Below, in pieces: positions 32,201 to 44,678 of a stretch of 64,000 nucleotides of DNA. The notes beneath the pieces were generated by a model. The model searched no databases, was not told where the DNA came from, and saw only the letters and a program-made list of their open reading frames with translations. The first letter of the stretch is position 1. Each line of letters begins with the position of its first letter. The translations under genes were made by a program, and so were the position numbers. Source of the stretch: Mangifera indica (taxonomy: Eukaryota > Streptophyta > Magnoliopsida > Sapindales > Anacardiaceae); the NCBI RefSeq assembly GCF_011075055.1, contig NC_058147.1, positions 14,260,001 through 14,324,000 of the forward strand, read 5' to 3'.

Positions 32201-34060
32201 TCATTTGTGATTTATCACAAAAACTTAAAAAATATTGCGAAGAAAAATAGTTTTAATTAGTGTCTTGTATAAATTTAAACCATTTAATGCATAATCTCAT
32301 TAGCTCACATTATTTTTTTCAAATCTTATACTCCCATAGACAAGATGCAAAAATTTTCATCAAATTAAATTTCAAGTGGGAAATCAAATTTTTATTAAAT
32401 TTAATTAACCTCATATAATAGAAATCCTTGACAACTAAATTCAACAAATAAGAAATCATTTCAATTTATTTCCCCTCCTTTCCCTTCGGTCTAGATATCT
32501 CACATAATAAAAATCTTAGTATCTCGGCCTATTAATTCTGAACCATCATGCTTTCTTAAAAATGACATTTTCATGTCCTCACATAATAGAAATATTGGTC
32601 AAGATGAAAATATTCATCCAAGAACAAAATAAACTTAATTTTATGACATTAATTTCATATGTCTCACATAATAAGAATTTTGAAATATTAAAATTTATAT
32701 TATAGAATTTACTCATTCCATGATTGGAGGCTTAAATTTAACAATTTTATCTAGGGAGGTTTTAGGTTTAATTTAAAATTAATTAAATCCATTTTAGTTT
32801 GACATATATACATTTCATATATGCTAAATCTAAAACATAAATAGAGGGTTAATTATTACAAACTCTTTAATAAAAGAATATTACATTTCAAATATTTAAA
32901 CTTTGAAAATAACAAATTACACCCATGATCATCCCTGATTGCATCCATTTATCAACCAAATTAATATTCATTAAATATTTTGAACTTATTTATAATCAAA
33001 ATAAATATTAATCATCTAATTGATCAAATCGATAACAAATACAATAAAAAGGCATTGATTTAAGCACTTAAGGACGAATGGCATAATGTATATGATCCAA
33101 ATATTCATAATCTTTATTTAATTTTAGTCTATGATTGAAAAGGATACATGCAACATTTTACATCTCTTATTTATTGTATATCAATATATTTCCTATTATG
33201 TCAAACTTTAAATCAAATATTGAAATCTCTTATTTATATTATATCAATATATTCATTTAATGTTAACTTTAAAACATTTCTTACACTTAATCACAATTAA
33301 AAGCTACTTGATATACATGCATAATTTATCACTTAATCACATTAAACTAAATCATGCATTAAACATTCATGATATATATACATTCTGCATTATTCATCAT
33401 GCCATGTAAAACTTCTTTTACCATGCATCATATATTTCATCTATATGTAATTACACTAATTCCATATTCCTTAATCTTCACCAAAAATTACTTTAATTGT
33501 CATTAAAGCTTACATTTTACATGTTTAAATCAAAAACTCAAAAACGAGAATTTTTATTTGAACATTTCAAAAGATATATACATATATATTAACATATCTC
33601 TACATATTCGACATTTTTCATACATATGCCATACATGCATGTCCCTAGCTCACATGTTTCTTGTCCCATACATAAAAACATTAACAAAATGCAATGTATA
33701 TCAACATATACATCATTGGTGAGGCATGCAATGAGATTCCAAAATTGAAATTTCAATTTACAAGTCAAATATACACATGCATGTCACATTCAAGCATATA
33801 TACATATATCCTATGAACCATTTATCATATATATGCCTTAAATGATATGTTCTTCATCTTAAAATCATTAAAACACAAAAAAGAACAAGAAAACCCAACC
33901 AAAGAGCCCAGACCGAGACATATGCTAGCAAATAAGCTTGAATAAACTGATTTCACGGTAAATCAACAACATGCATGGATACTTATGTTACCTATACATA
34001 CTCTTATGCATAAATAATACATATTTAGCTCAAAATCAAACATGCAAGGAGCCTAAAATG
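32201..34060 (-). other. long untranslated leader of the copia element
   Basis: No protein similarity is seen between the primer site and gag, about 1.86 kb of AT-rich sequence, which is long for a copia leader. Near 32412-32675 the word CTCACATAATA(A/G)AAAT recurs four times at spacings of about 80-87 bp. The stretch 33330-33850 is rich in CATGCAT/ATATAC words. It may be a genuine long leader or contain an unrecognised old insertion. Confidence 0.5.
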
Positions 34061-34072
34061 GCTTTGATACCA
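34061..34072 (-). other. copia primer-binding site (initiator Met tRNA)
   Basis: On the minus strand this reads TGGTATCAAAGC, one base off the usual plant copia site TGGTATCAGAGC, which pairs with the 3' end of initiator methionine tRNA. It lies 9 bases inside the LTR edge. Confidence 0.8.
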
Positions 34073-34081
34073 TTTTAAGAA

Positions 34082-35600
34082 TATAGTGAAGAAAATTGAT
34101 GAAAAACAACATGCATGTGAAAAAGATGCAAGAATCAACAAAATACAAGCATATATGACAAAGGTTAGATTTTTACCAACTTTAGGCTTGAGTATTTGAT
34201 ATATAATAATGGAGAATAGCTTCACACTTGTCAAGCCTCCAAAGAAGTCCACCAAACCAAGCAAAATAAGCTATGGTTGAAATTCTAGAGTGAGAAAGAA
34301 GTGTTTTAGCTCAAAATGACTTCATATCTCCGTAAATGAACTAATTTTGACTTTATATATTGGTTGACTTAGCAATTAGATAATTGTTGCAAGACCTTTG
34401 AAAATTCTTCATTAAAACAATGTCCATGCATGTATACATGCACATTAGCCCCTTAATTTTATCTCAAAAACATCTTAACTCTCAAAATATTACTTTTGCA
34501 CCCATATAACATTTTAGATTATTTTACTTTACTACCCTTCGAATGGTGCTAGGCAATCCTAGATAATCAGTCCTCACTCTCAGAAATGTTTGGTTCATTA
34601 GTATGACCCTTAGGTTCATTGTGACATAACTAAGAACCCTTTTTCGGATGACCTAAAAAACATGTCCGAAAACTCAATAACTATGGTAAATATCTAGCAA
34701 TGTGTCATAGTCTCTCAACAACGATGAGGAAACACTCCATCGAGCCTAATTTTCTAATAATATGTTCTATATAGGTAAGAGTCTTCCATTGTCCAATCCT
34801 AATCGAGTTCGGGCTCATGGTTCATCAAAACTCTAATTTCAATATTCTACATATCGTCAATCAATATATTTAGAACACATTATCATGAACACCATTCATA
34901 TGACTTAAATTCTACTCTAATAAGAGATTTTAGTTTACAATATTTATCGATATTCATTCAAGAATTCAAAACTAGATTGAGTCAGTGGGTACTCTGAATC
35001 CAATAACTCTAAGTCAACGAAGCCCACCTTGATAATCATTCATCTCTGTTTACAAGTAACGCATTTCAGCATGGTATTCTGTACTTAACATGACTTGTTC
35101 TGTATTTATGCATCATATGAACCATATACATCTGCATAAGATCTGACATGATATCTCAAGTCAAATGATTAATTCGTACATAAGTTCAGTCAAACGATAA
35201 GTCATTGACTACATCGCAATAACCATGTAATTTATCATAATTGGTCATATTTGAAAAATAGCCGACTATTAATCCATACTAATGCCTTAATGACATAACT
35301 ATTATCATCACCCATCATCTTATGATATTCAATGGAGGTATTAAGCATGCCTATTATGTGATATTACTACCTAACTTATATCATGTCCGTGGAGAACAAT
35401 TTGATTATTTAGTTTAACATACTAAGTGAATTATCTGGACAGTTCACATATATATTTTATATTAAAGCAAATAAAGGAATTAGTTTATGTATATGAACAA
35501 AAAAAACTCTTTCTTTTATTAATAAATTATCATTACAAATATACAAGATGAAATGTTCTAAAACTGACAACACAAATGGTTCCTAAGGCATACACTAACA
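34082..35600 (-). repeat. copia 5' LTR
   Basis: On the minus strand it starts TGTTAGTGTATGCC at 35600 and ends near CACTATA at 34082, followed by the primer site. Positions 34775-35600 match the 3' LTR closely: shared words include TATTTTATATTAAAGCAAAT and CAAATATACAAGATGAAA. The left limit is set by the primer site and by the short similarity to the 3' LTR end, and may be off by several bases. Confidence 0.75.
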
Positions 35601-35765
35601 CATATCCATTCCAACTGACATGGCAAGTGATGCACAAGCATCCTTATCCCAGGCACATTTGTTCATTAACTTAAATTCACAATAAGCTCAACCATAAACA
35701 TGTTTAAACATAAAAATACATGTGAAATGACTATTTTGTCTTTAAAAGTAACTATAGGTGTTATA
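35601..35765 (-). repeat. 3' LTR start of gypsy element B (truncated)
   Basis: On the minus strand the polypurine tract AATAAGGGAGAGAAAT is followed at 35765 by TATAACACCTATAG. Its 165 bp align with the last part of the LTR that ends at 59587 (shared ACCTATAGGTGTTA.A edge and TAAACATAAAAA). The rest of this LTR is replaced by the copia element. Confidence 0.78.
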
Positions 35766-37587
35766 ATTTCTCTCCCTTATTGGAATTTCATCTGCAAAAT
35801 TTACTGGAAAAAGCTTGAGAAACCTCTCTCTCATATCCTGCCTTATCTCCTAACTAGGTAGCCTCATTTACTTTGTGATTCCTCTACAAAACCTTGACCA
35901 AGGTAATCTATCGATTCTTAAGGTGCTTCTTTCTTCTATCTAAAATCTAAATCTATCTTTTTTCATAACTCAGATCATCTACTAACTCTATGTCCTCGGT
36001 CTCTAACACATTGGAAGAATCACCAATATACTTATGTAACAACAAAACATGGAATACGTTATGAATACTATTCATACTCATAGGTAACACAAATATATAA
36101 GTTATCTTAATGACCCACGCCACAATCTCATAAAGGTTAATATTCCTATAAGCTAAATTACGCTTTCGTCTAAACCTTATCATGTGCTTATACAAGGCCA
36201 TTTTGATAAAGAATTTGTCACCCACATTAAACTCCAAATCTTTGTGTCTTTGATTGGCATAACTTTTTTATTGATCTTGCATTCGTTTCATCCTTTACTT
36301 AATTAATTGAATGTCTTCTCATCCTTTAGGTTAACTCTAGTCTAAGAAATTGTACTAAGACATCTTGTTCACCTAACTAATCCTATTGAAAGGGTGAATA
36401 ACACTTCCTATTATAAAGTGCCTTATAGAGCACCTTCTAAATGATCACTTGATAACTGTTGTTATATGTGAACTATACTAAAAGTAACATCTTTATCCAA
36501 CTGGCCTTATAATCCAAATAACAAGTTTTCAAAATGTCCTCTAGCTTTTAGTTGGTCCTTTTTGCTTAGTCATCTATCTATAGATAATATACTATACTAA
36601 AAGCTAGATTTATACCCAATAACATATGTCAACTCATCCAGAAAGTTGACACAAATTGAGTGTCCCTATCTGATATAATGGTAATAGCTATGCCATGAAA
36701 TATGGAAATCTTTTTAACATACAACTTCCCTAATTGATCTACATGAGTGGTGTCTTTCAATGGTATGAAATATGCTAACTTGGTTAATCTATCAATTATA
36801 CCTTAAAGTGCATTGTATCCATTCTGAACCCTTGGAAGCTTAATAATAAAAGCTATGAAAATACGCTGAAAGATTGAAGCAATCTTGACAATCTCTGGTG
36901 CTAGTCTTAACTTGTTGACAAGTGAGACACTTGGCCACATACTCACCTATATCATCTTTCATACCCAACCATCAGAAATTCCTTCTCAAATCTTGATACA
37001 CCTTTACACCTTCTTGGTGGCCTTATAATGAGGATTGTAAGACTTAGTAAAAATTCTCTATCTTAACTCCTCTACTAGAGAAACACATGCCCTGCCTCTG
37101 AATTTGTGTACACCATCAACAACCTGAAAATCTGACTCGAGGCCATCCTGAACTGTTTGAATTTTTTGTTTACACCAATTATCTTCCATTTGTGCAACTC
37201 TAATCTCTTCCACTACTATGGACTTGATCTTTACTCTAGCTAGAGCTTTAGTGATCAACTCTATCTACTTTCAGCCTAGAAATGTTTAAATCTTTCTCTA
37301 AACTATCAACTATGATAAAAACATTTTATGCTACAACATGTGCTTTGTCCAAGTGATACTTGATATCACAATCATAGTCCTTCATTAACTTAAGTCATCT
37401 TGTCTATCTCATATTTAGCTCCTTTTGATTAAAGAAATACTTCAAGCTTTTATGATCAGTGTATATATTACATCTCACCCTATATAAGTAATGTTTCCAA
37501 ATCTTGAGAGCAAACATTATAATAGCTAACTCTAAATCATGTGTGGGTTATTTGGCCTTAATATCATTTAACTGATTTAAGGCGTAT
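35766..37587 (-). pseudogene. gypsy B pol, 3' part (RNase H end, integrase, chromodomain)
   Basis: Minus strand. From the right: [19 protein letters not shown] (end of RNase H, near 37400-37470); the RNase H-integrase linker in an open piece at 37058-37258 (ALARVKIKSIVVEEIRVAQM); integrase core traces at about 36280-36960 (HFIPLKDTTHVDQLGKLY, AITIISDRDTQF, FTYNNSYQ); and the post-core domain in an open piece at 35953-36237 (MEFNVGDKFFIKMALYKHMI, then NVFHVLLLHKYIGD). A chromodomain-like tail (ITLVKVL.RNHKVNEAT) ends near the polypurine tract. The frame is interrupted by element C at 37588 and resumes at 47102. Confidence 0.87.
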
Positions 37588-40204
37588 TGTAACATCTCTT
37601 TCCAAGTATAGATCTTTACCTAAAATATGCACTCAAAAAGACATATTAGCTTAAAATATTTCTCAAACATTTGTAGTAGCAAAATAATTGTACGGTATTT
37701 AATTAACATCCCATAATCCCCAAAAATGCATATTATTATTATTTCATAAAATATAATACATAAGTCTGAAAAATCAAATCATAGTAATCAATACGTGAAG
37801 ATAATAATCCTAAACATACATAAACATTGACCAATATGAAAAAAGACAAAAATGCCTCTACCCTCATACATTACCACGAGTTGACCCATTGGTTCCCCCA
37901 TTACTTCATAATTGTACCTACAAAAACAAAAAATGAACATGTGAGTAAAACACACCTAGTAAGTAAGTGACCTCATGACATCTAATTATTATACATAGAT
38001 AACATAATTAATCACTGTAACATATGTGCCTTTCATTTAAACTTTTTGTGGTATCACAAACATTTTTCTGGTATCTCGGATGCCTAATGCTTAATCATTA
38101 ATGGCATTGTCATCCTAAATGACTAATGTTAGACGATGTATTTCAATATCCCAAATGCTTGGTAAAAGCATTAGACATTCCAAATGTCAATCATAAGATG
38201 TATATAGTACACATGTCTACTAGTCTTCAAGATATAGATAGCATATCACAAGGGAGTAGGACCTTAGGCCTCTCCCAAAATCACACAAGTATCTCAAATT
38301 CTAAGATGTCTAATGTCAATATGTGCACAAGCATCCCAGATGCTAAGGTGCCTTACACCAATGCAAAATCATCCAAAGGTATCAAAGTTAAATAGACTAG
38401 CCTTAATGCCCTTCACGACCATACTACACACAATTAATGGCATTGTCATCCTAAATGACTAATGTTAGACGATGTATTTCAATATCCCAAATGCTTGGTA
38501 AAAGCATTAGACATTCCAAATGTCAATCATAAGATGTATATAGTGCACATGTCTACTAGTCTTCAAGATATAGATAGCATATCACAAGGGAGTAGGACTT
38601 TAGGCCTCTCTCAAAATCGCACAAGTATCTCAAATTCTAAGATGTCTAATGTCAATATGTGCACAAGCATCCCAGATGCTAAGGTGCCTTACACCAATGC
38701 AAAATCATCCAAAGGTATCAAAGTTAAATAGACTAGCCTTAATGCCCTTCACGACTATACTACACATAATTAGGTGACTCAAAATAATATCATCATCCGC
38801 ACAATTGGGCATACCTAAATTATCCTTTGTGCCATTTTCCACATAGTTTCGCATACTTATTTAATACTCATCTCATATTGTCTTCGTTAGGGTTTTATTA
38901 TTCATCTTCTCATAATTGTTATCTTCATACACCTTTTTTCTACTTTTCCCCAGTTGTACACAAAAGTGTATCCTTCATACATGGGTGTGTGTAATTTAAC
39001 CTACACGTGTGCATATATTACACACAGGTATTCAATTGGGGTAAGACATATGACTGTGTGTCCCATACCATATAGGCATGTACCTCATCTTATATTAACA
39101 TGCTAGTGTGTTCCTTTTACATGAAAAACACTTATGCCCAAACATACAAGATCATGTATACGGACATACACGAATGTGTAGCATCTTTTTCCAAAATTTA
39201 AAATTACAATCTGCTGCATTTTCCAATCAATATGTCATATTCCACTACTAGTGAATCATTCTAAACTAGCTTCTAAACACCTTAAAATAATCTTCTACTG
39301 CTACAATCAGTGAATCACTTATAATTCTCAATATTTAATCACAATTCATCCTTTAGCCAACAATTTAATAATTGAACAATTCTTATAATTTCAATTTATA
39401 CAAGGGGTAGGAAATCACATAAATTTTATTCCCAGTTATCACATGTTCACAACAATAACATTACAACAAAACTAATAAAGATAACACCATTCAACAATGC
39501 TTGAAACTGTATAAGAATATACTCTTTCATCACATCATGCCAATTACATGCCAATGATCTCAATAATAAGTAGTGATCAACACAATACCATACAACTATT
39601 CAGCCAAGGGAATAAAATAATCAATACTAATACCAATTAAAGCAAGATCACAATAAGGATATTTGAATGCAAACAAATGAAATAATCACCATACTTACAT
39701 TTCTTTTGGCGACCAAATGTTCTTTATATGGCTTTAATGGTTTTTTTTGATAATTCTTCGTGCTTTTAGTCTCTAAAGGCACTCAAACTCTCTCTATCTC
39801 TTTAGATTTGCTAGAAAATATGAATAAAGAACTTAACTAAACATGTTTGTAATTATTTTTATTTTACTTGTAATGCATGATACACGGGCGTGTGCTATTT
39901 ATGCATGGGCATTTATGTCGTAGCTCATTAATGGCAATTTCTGAAATCACCATAAAGTGAATCCTTATCCAATATTCAAACATGTTGACTATATATAAAT
40001 GTGTATGTCAATCATATTTAGCCAATTCACATGCATCACATTGGAAAAGGCAACTTTGCCCTTACCAACACATACACAGGTGTGTGACCTTCCTACTTGG
40101 TTATGTAACCTCCAATTTTATATACATTATATTAATTAAGCACAATTAATCACAAGTGAAGCCAAAAGACAAAAATGACCTTGGACGTACTTGTAGGCAT
40201 TACA
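37588..40204 (-). repeat. 3' LTR of gypsy C
   Basis: It pairs with 44679-47101 in the same orientation. It is 2617 bp long against 2423 in the 5' copy, and a 336-bp tandem duplication (38097-38768) accounts for the excess, partly offset by small deletions. Decayed copies of CACACGGGCGTGTG are scattered at 38950-39180, 39880-39910 and 40070-40085. The polypurine tract (CTTTTAAGAAGGGAGAAA on the minus strand) lies at 40205-40222. Confidence 0.92.
38097..38768. repeat. 336-bp tandem duplication inside the gypsy C 3' LTR
   Basis: The unit 38097-38432 is repeated at 38433-38768 with only a handful of substitutions (for example at 38224/38560 and 38273/38609). The 5' LTR has one diverged copy of this region (about 45230-45510), so the duplication arose after insertion or is private to this LTR. 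Short words such as ATCCCAGATGCTAAGG recur inside each unit and may have promoted slippage. Confidence 0.93.
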
Positions 40205-40222
40205 TTTCTCCCTTCTTAAAAG

Positions 40223-43200
40223 AATTTCATCTCTAAAATTCACTCAAACAATTGTGGGAGGCTTAGCCTCATATCTTGCTCCACCGCTCAAGTGCCTATT
40301 CGACTTGATGGTTTCTCCAGTGAACTTTAACTAGTGAAATTTGCTTGTTCTTAAGCTACTTAACCTATCTATTCAATATCTGAATTGGGCTCTCTTTATA
40401 AACCAAACTATCCTTAAACTTCATGTCATTAAATCTTAACACTTGAGGCAGATCATTAATGTATTTACACAACAACGACACATGTAACACATTAGGAATT
40501 ATGTTTATGCTTTTTGGTAACGTAAGTCGGTAGATTTACATGTCTAAAATCTCGAAAGGTCCCATAAACCTTGAAGCCAATTTACCCTTCTTTTTTAACC
40601 TTATCAAATGATGATAAATGGTAACTTTTATAAAAACCTTATCACCTATATCAAACTCTAAGTCTCACCTCTTTTAATCTATATAGCTCTTTTAGTAATC
40701 TTGGGCCTACTTTATCCTTTCCTTGATTAACCTTACATGCTTGATCATTTTCTTAGTCATGTCTAACCCTAAAAGCTATGTCAAAGCATCTCTCTAACCT
40801 ATCTCATCCAAATGAAATGGTGATCTACATTTTCTCCTATAAATTGTATTATATAGAGCCATTTAGATGGTCATCTGATAACCATTATTATAAATAAACT
40901 TCATCCGTGGTAGCACATTAACCCAACTCGCTCCCTGATCCATACAACATGCCCTTAACATATCCTCAATCACCTATTTTTTAGTCTAACTGTCAGTCTA
41001 AAGATGATAGGTTATATTGAATGCTAATCTCATACCTGGAGACCTCTATAGACTTTGTCAGAATATTAAAACAAATTCTTATCTTTGTCTAACAAAATCA
41101 TCTTGGGTACACCATAGAGCCTCATAATCTCCTTAACATAAATCTAGCCCAACTAATCGGTATTGATGTTATTCTTAATCGAAATGAAACGTGTCAACTT
41201 GGTCAGTCTATCCACAATTACCCATAAGGCATTAAATCCACCTTTGACCCTCGATAATCCAACCACAAAGTCTATAGAAATCTACTCCTATTTCCACTCA
41301 GGGATACTCAAAGGTTGAAACAAACCTAATGGTCTAATAATGTCACATCCTCTTTCATACCAATCCACCAAAAAGATTTCCTTATGTCTTGATACATTTT
41401 TACACTCTCAGGTGGGCAGTGTAAAGAGAACTATAAGCCTCTGTGAGAATCTTATTCCTTAACTCATCAACACTAGGAACATAAACTCGGTTTTTGAATC
41501 TTAACATATTGCCAACAATACTGAACACTAATTCAATACCTTCAATAACTCTCTACCTTATTTGATTACACCATTCACTTATCGACTAAAAAACACGGAT
41601 CTCATCTAATAAGGTCAATTGAATTCTCAACCGTACCATTAACTTGGTAATCAACTTAGTGCAACCTTTCACCAACTTTTACTATAACTTTTAATAAGTA
41701 GTAATCTAAGAAAACATCACCTTTCTACTCAATGTGTCAGTTATAACAATAGTTTTTCCCTAGTGGTACCTAATGTCATAATCATAATTCTTCACTAATT
41801 CCAACCACCTTTTTTGTCTCATAATTAATTCCTTCTGCATAAAGAAGTATTCTAGACTCTTATCATCTATGTAAATATTGCACTTGATTTTATACATATA
41901 ATGTCGTAAAATTTTTAATGTAAACATAATCTCAACCAACTTTAAATCTTGGGTTGGATACCAAACTTTATAATCATTGAGCTATCAGGAAGCATAAGCA
42001 ATCACATTCCCTCTCTACATCAACATAGCTCCCAAACCCTGTTAGAAACATTTATATATAAGTCATAATTCTTACTCTCAGTCGATAATGCTAAAATTGG
42101 TGTAAAAGTCAATCTCTTCTTCAACTCTTGGAAACTTTTCTTACAAACATAAGACCATTTAAAAAGGGCATTGATCTAAGTCGACTTAGTCAATGGTCTG
42201 GCTAACCTGGCAAAGCCTTTCATAAACTAGCTATAATAACCTACCAAGAAAACTTTATACCTCTTTAACTGTCTTTAGCCTCTACAATTCTAATAGTACC
42301 TTAATCTTACTTGGGTCTATCGAGATACCATCAATCGATACAACATGTCCTAAAAAAGCCATATGATCCAACCAGAACTCTTATTTAGAAAATTCGGTAT
42401 ACATTACCTATCTTTCAATCTCTACAACATAAATCTCAAGTGATGCTCATGATCCTTTTGAGTCTTACAATATACCAAAATGCCATCAATAAATACCATG
42501 ATGAACTTATCAAGGTAATCATGGAATACCTTTTTATCAAATCCATGAAGAATGTTAGAGTATTAGCCAATCCGAAGGGTATCACCATGAACTCATAATG
42601 CCCATATCTTATCTTGAATGTATTCATTGGAATATCCTTCTCGACAACTTGAACTTGGTGATACCTAAATCTCAAGTCAGTTTTGGAGAACATTAAGGTA
42701 CTTTTTAGTTGATTGAATAAATCATTGATCCTTAGTAATAGGTGTTGTCTAAGAAGCTAACTCAATGCTAAACTCAATCTCCCTCTCAAGTGCTAATCTT
42801 GATAAATTATCTAGAAAGACATTATCGAATTCACATAATATGAGTATTTTGCAAGCTTGGAACTAATTCATTAACCTTTCTAACAATGTGCACCAAATAT
42901 CTTGTACATCCTTTACTTAACATTTTTCTTACCTTCACACTGTTAACCATCATACTCAAGACATGACCTCTTACCAAAAGTGAATTCCTTCCTATCATCC
43001 AACCAGAACCAAACTTTCATCTTCTTGTAGTAAATCTTAACTTCATATTGACTAAAGAAAGCCATACTCAAGGTAATATCAAAGTCTAGCATGTCAAACA
43101 CAATTAAGTCCATAACAATCTCTCGACCTCTTAAGAACATAATCTCACCCAACAAAATCTAGTTACTTAATACTTAAGCCCTATCAAGAATCTCAATGCT

Positions 43201-43395
43201 AATGTTATCCATAGATGTAGGCTTTAACTTTAGCCCTTCAGCAATATAATTATGAGTGACATTATAACCAATCAGAATATATAATGGGTAAGAATTAAAA
43301 GAAAACTAACCTATACAGTAGATAAGCTAGCCTCAATTAGGCTTGCATGTACCCTCACCTGTCCTCCCTCTACAGTTTGTTCAATAGAGGCTGAA
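40223..43395 (-). pseudogene. gypsy C pol pseudogene (PR-RT-RH-IN-chromodomain)
   Basis: Minus strand, right to left. Protease at about 42943-43300: the active site is unrecognisable (GYNVTHNY where DSGATHSF is expected), then DLIVFDMLDFDITLSMAFFS. Reverse transcriptase at about 42200-42900: FSKTDLRFRYHQVQVVEKDI, GHYEFMVIPFGLAN and the catalytic box FIDG (42482-42493), so the second Asp is Gly. RNase H at about 41750-42190 with YTDDKSLEYFF-like residues. Integrase at about 40700-41500, strongly decayed. Chromodomain-like tail ISLVKVHWRNHQVE at about 40270-40370. Multiple stops and frame changes. Confidence 0.85.
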
Positions 43396-44655
43396 GCTAT
43401 TATTATGCACTTACGAGTAAAACGTCCTTGTTGTTTGTATTTAAAGTAAACCATCTATCTTACTACATACTCACTAGCATGTTTTCACCTATACTTATGG
43501 TAAGTAAGAAAGTTATCACATCTTAAATACTTATCTCTTCAGGACCATTTTTCACACCTTTGCCTCTTACTCTTCTAACCCTTTCTTAAACCTCAAGACT
43601 AGAAGCTCTTATTGCCCTCATTATCATGACTACCTACTAGAATTGTCTAATCATACCTCAGAGCTAAGGCTACTGATCTGGATTACTCTCCTTTTTCTTT
43701 ACCTATTATCTATCTCATAACCTCTTATCTGAAGGCTTTAAATAATGCCTTTGAATATGATCTGGGAGGCTTGTCTCTAGTTAGCATATCATTAACCATG
43801 TACGATCTTAACCTGTTAATAAAGATCTTTATTTTCATTTTACCATTATTAGCTACGTTGTGGGCATATCGAGCAAGTGCATTGAGTCTAGTGGAAAACT
43901 TCTTAATAGTTATGTGTTCCTATCTTAGGTTAAAATATTCATGTGCTTGAACATAGAAGATGCTAGTTACCATAAACTCTTTCTCAAAGGCCTCTCTAAA
44001 CTTAACTAATATCATTATATTAGTTCGATAGGTGTCATATAGTTCTTGCCACTAGATCTTGGCAAGTAAATGGCATATCAAACCATCTCATAGTCTATCA
44101 TCTCAAAAAGTTCCATAGCCTCCTCTACAACCTTAAGCTAATCCTTGGAATAACTAATATGGTTTTTGCACCATTATAAAACTTTAAGGGTTGATGTCTG
44201 CCAACCAAGCTATAAATAGTTAGAGTTGTCCTCTACTACCACCCGTAATCATTGTCTTCTGAACATCATCACCTATTATCTCATGCTAGGTGACAAATTA
44301 ACAACTGGTGGCTATTGTTTCATAATAAGAAATACCTAAATTGGGTGGCCTATACTATTTGAAGCCTCTTGATTTACTTGAAAAACCTTATAAATAATTT
44401 GTCTAATCATTGAGTTGCACTTAACGTTAGTCCTTGTGCTACTCTCTAGCTACGCTTTTAAGTTAGAACCTCATTAACATTAATATTATTGTTACCAAGC
44501 AATCTCCTAAATCTTTTCACCTTGAAACCACACATATAAGCTTAGATAGCTATATCATATCTTTAATTGTAGGCTAAATAATACTTATAGCAATCAGCGT
44601 TGCATGAGGGGCTACTTAAACACTTATGCACATTTAAACACTTTTAGGTTCTCAA
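43396..44655 (-). pseudogene. gypsy C gag pseudogene
   Basis: Minus-strand frames give fragments of the same Gag as in elements A and F, between the primer site and the protease, including the trypsin-like order of landmarks ENI..KFF.SRL.ALARY at about 43830-43900. The zinc knuckle at about 43400-43450 reads YFKYKQQGRFTRKC, so of the CX2CX4HX4C ligands only the last Cys survives. No open frame longer than about 60 codons remains. Confidence 0.7.
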
Positions 44656-44661
44656 AACCAT

Positions 44662-44673
44662 GCTTTGATAACA
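44662..44673 (-). other. gypsy C primer-binding site
   Basis: The minus strand reads TGTTATCAAAGC followed by ATGGTTTTGAGAACC, a decayed Met-tRNA site with the downstream context typical of Tekay/Del elements. It lies 5 bases inside the 5' LTR edge (44679). Confidence 0.75.
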
Positions 44674-44678
44674 AAAAA

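Larger units (their letters stand above)
27756..35600 (-). mobile_element. Ty1/copia element, minus strand, decayed
   Basis: On the minus strand the order is 5' LTR (about 34082-35600), primer site, a long leader, gag, integrase, reverse transcriptase, RNase H, polypurine tract and 3' LTR (27756-28678). Integrase before reverse transcriptase marks the Ty1/copia order. LTRs begin TGTTAGTGTATG and end CACTACA/CACTATA. The flanks differ (GAATA at 27751, CATAT at 35601) and lie in LTR fragments of opposite orientation, so no target duplication remains. All protein regions have stops or frameshifts. Confidence 0.88.

Noticed and set aside
38126..38731. Two near-identical 89-codon open frames in tandem, as a duplicated gene
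   Set aside because: Both lie inside the 3' LTR of element C, antisense to it, and exist only because of a 336-bp LTR duplication. The 5' LTR has no matching open frame.
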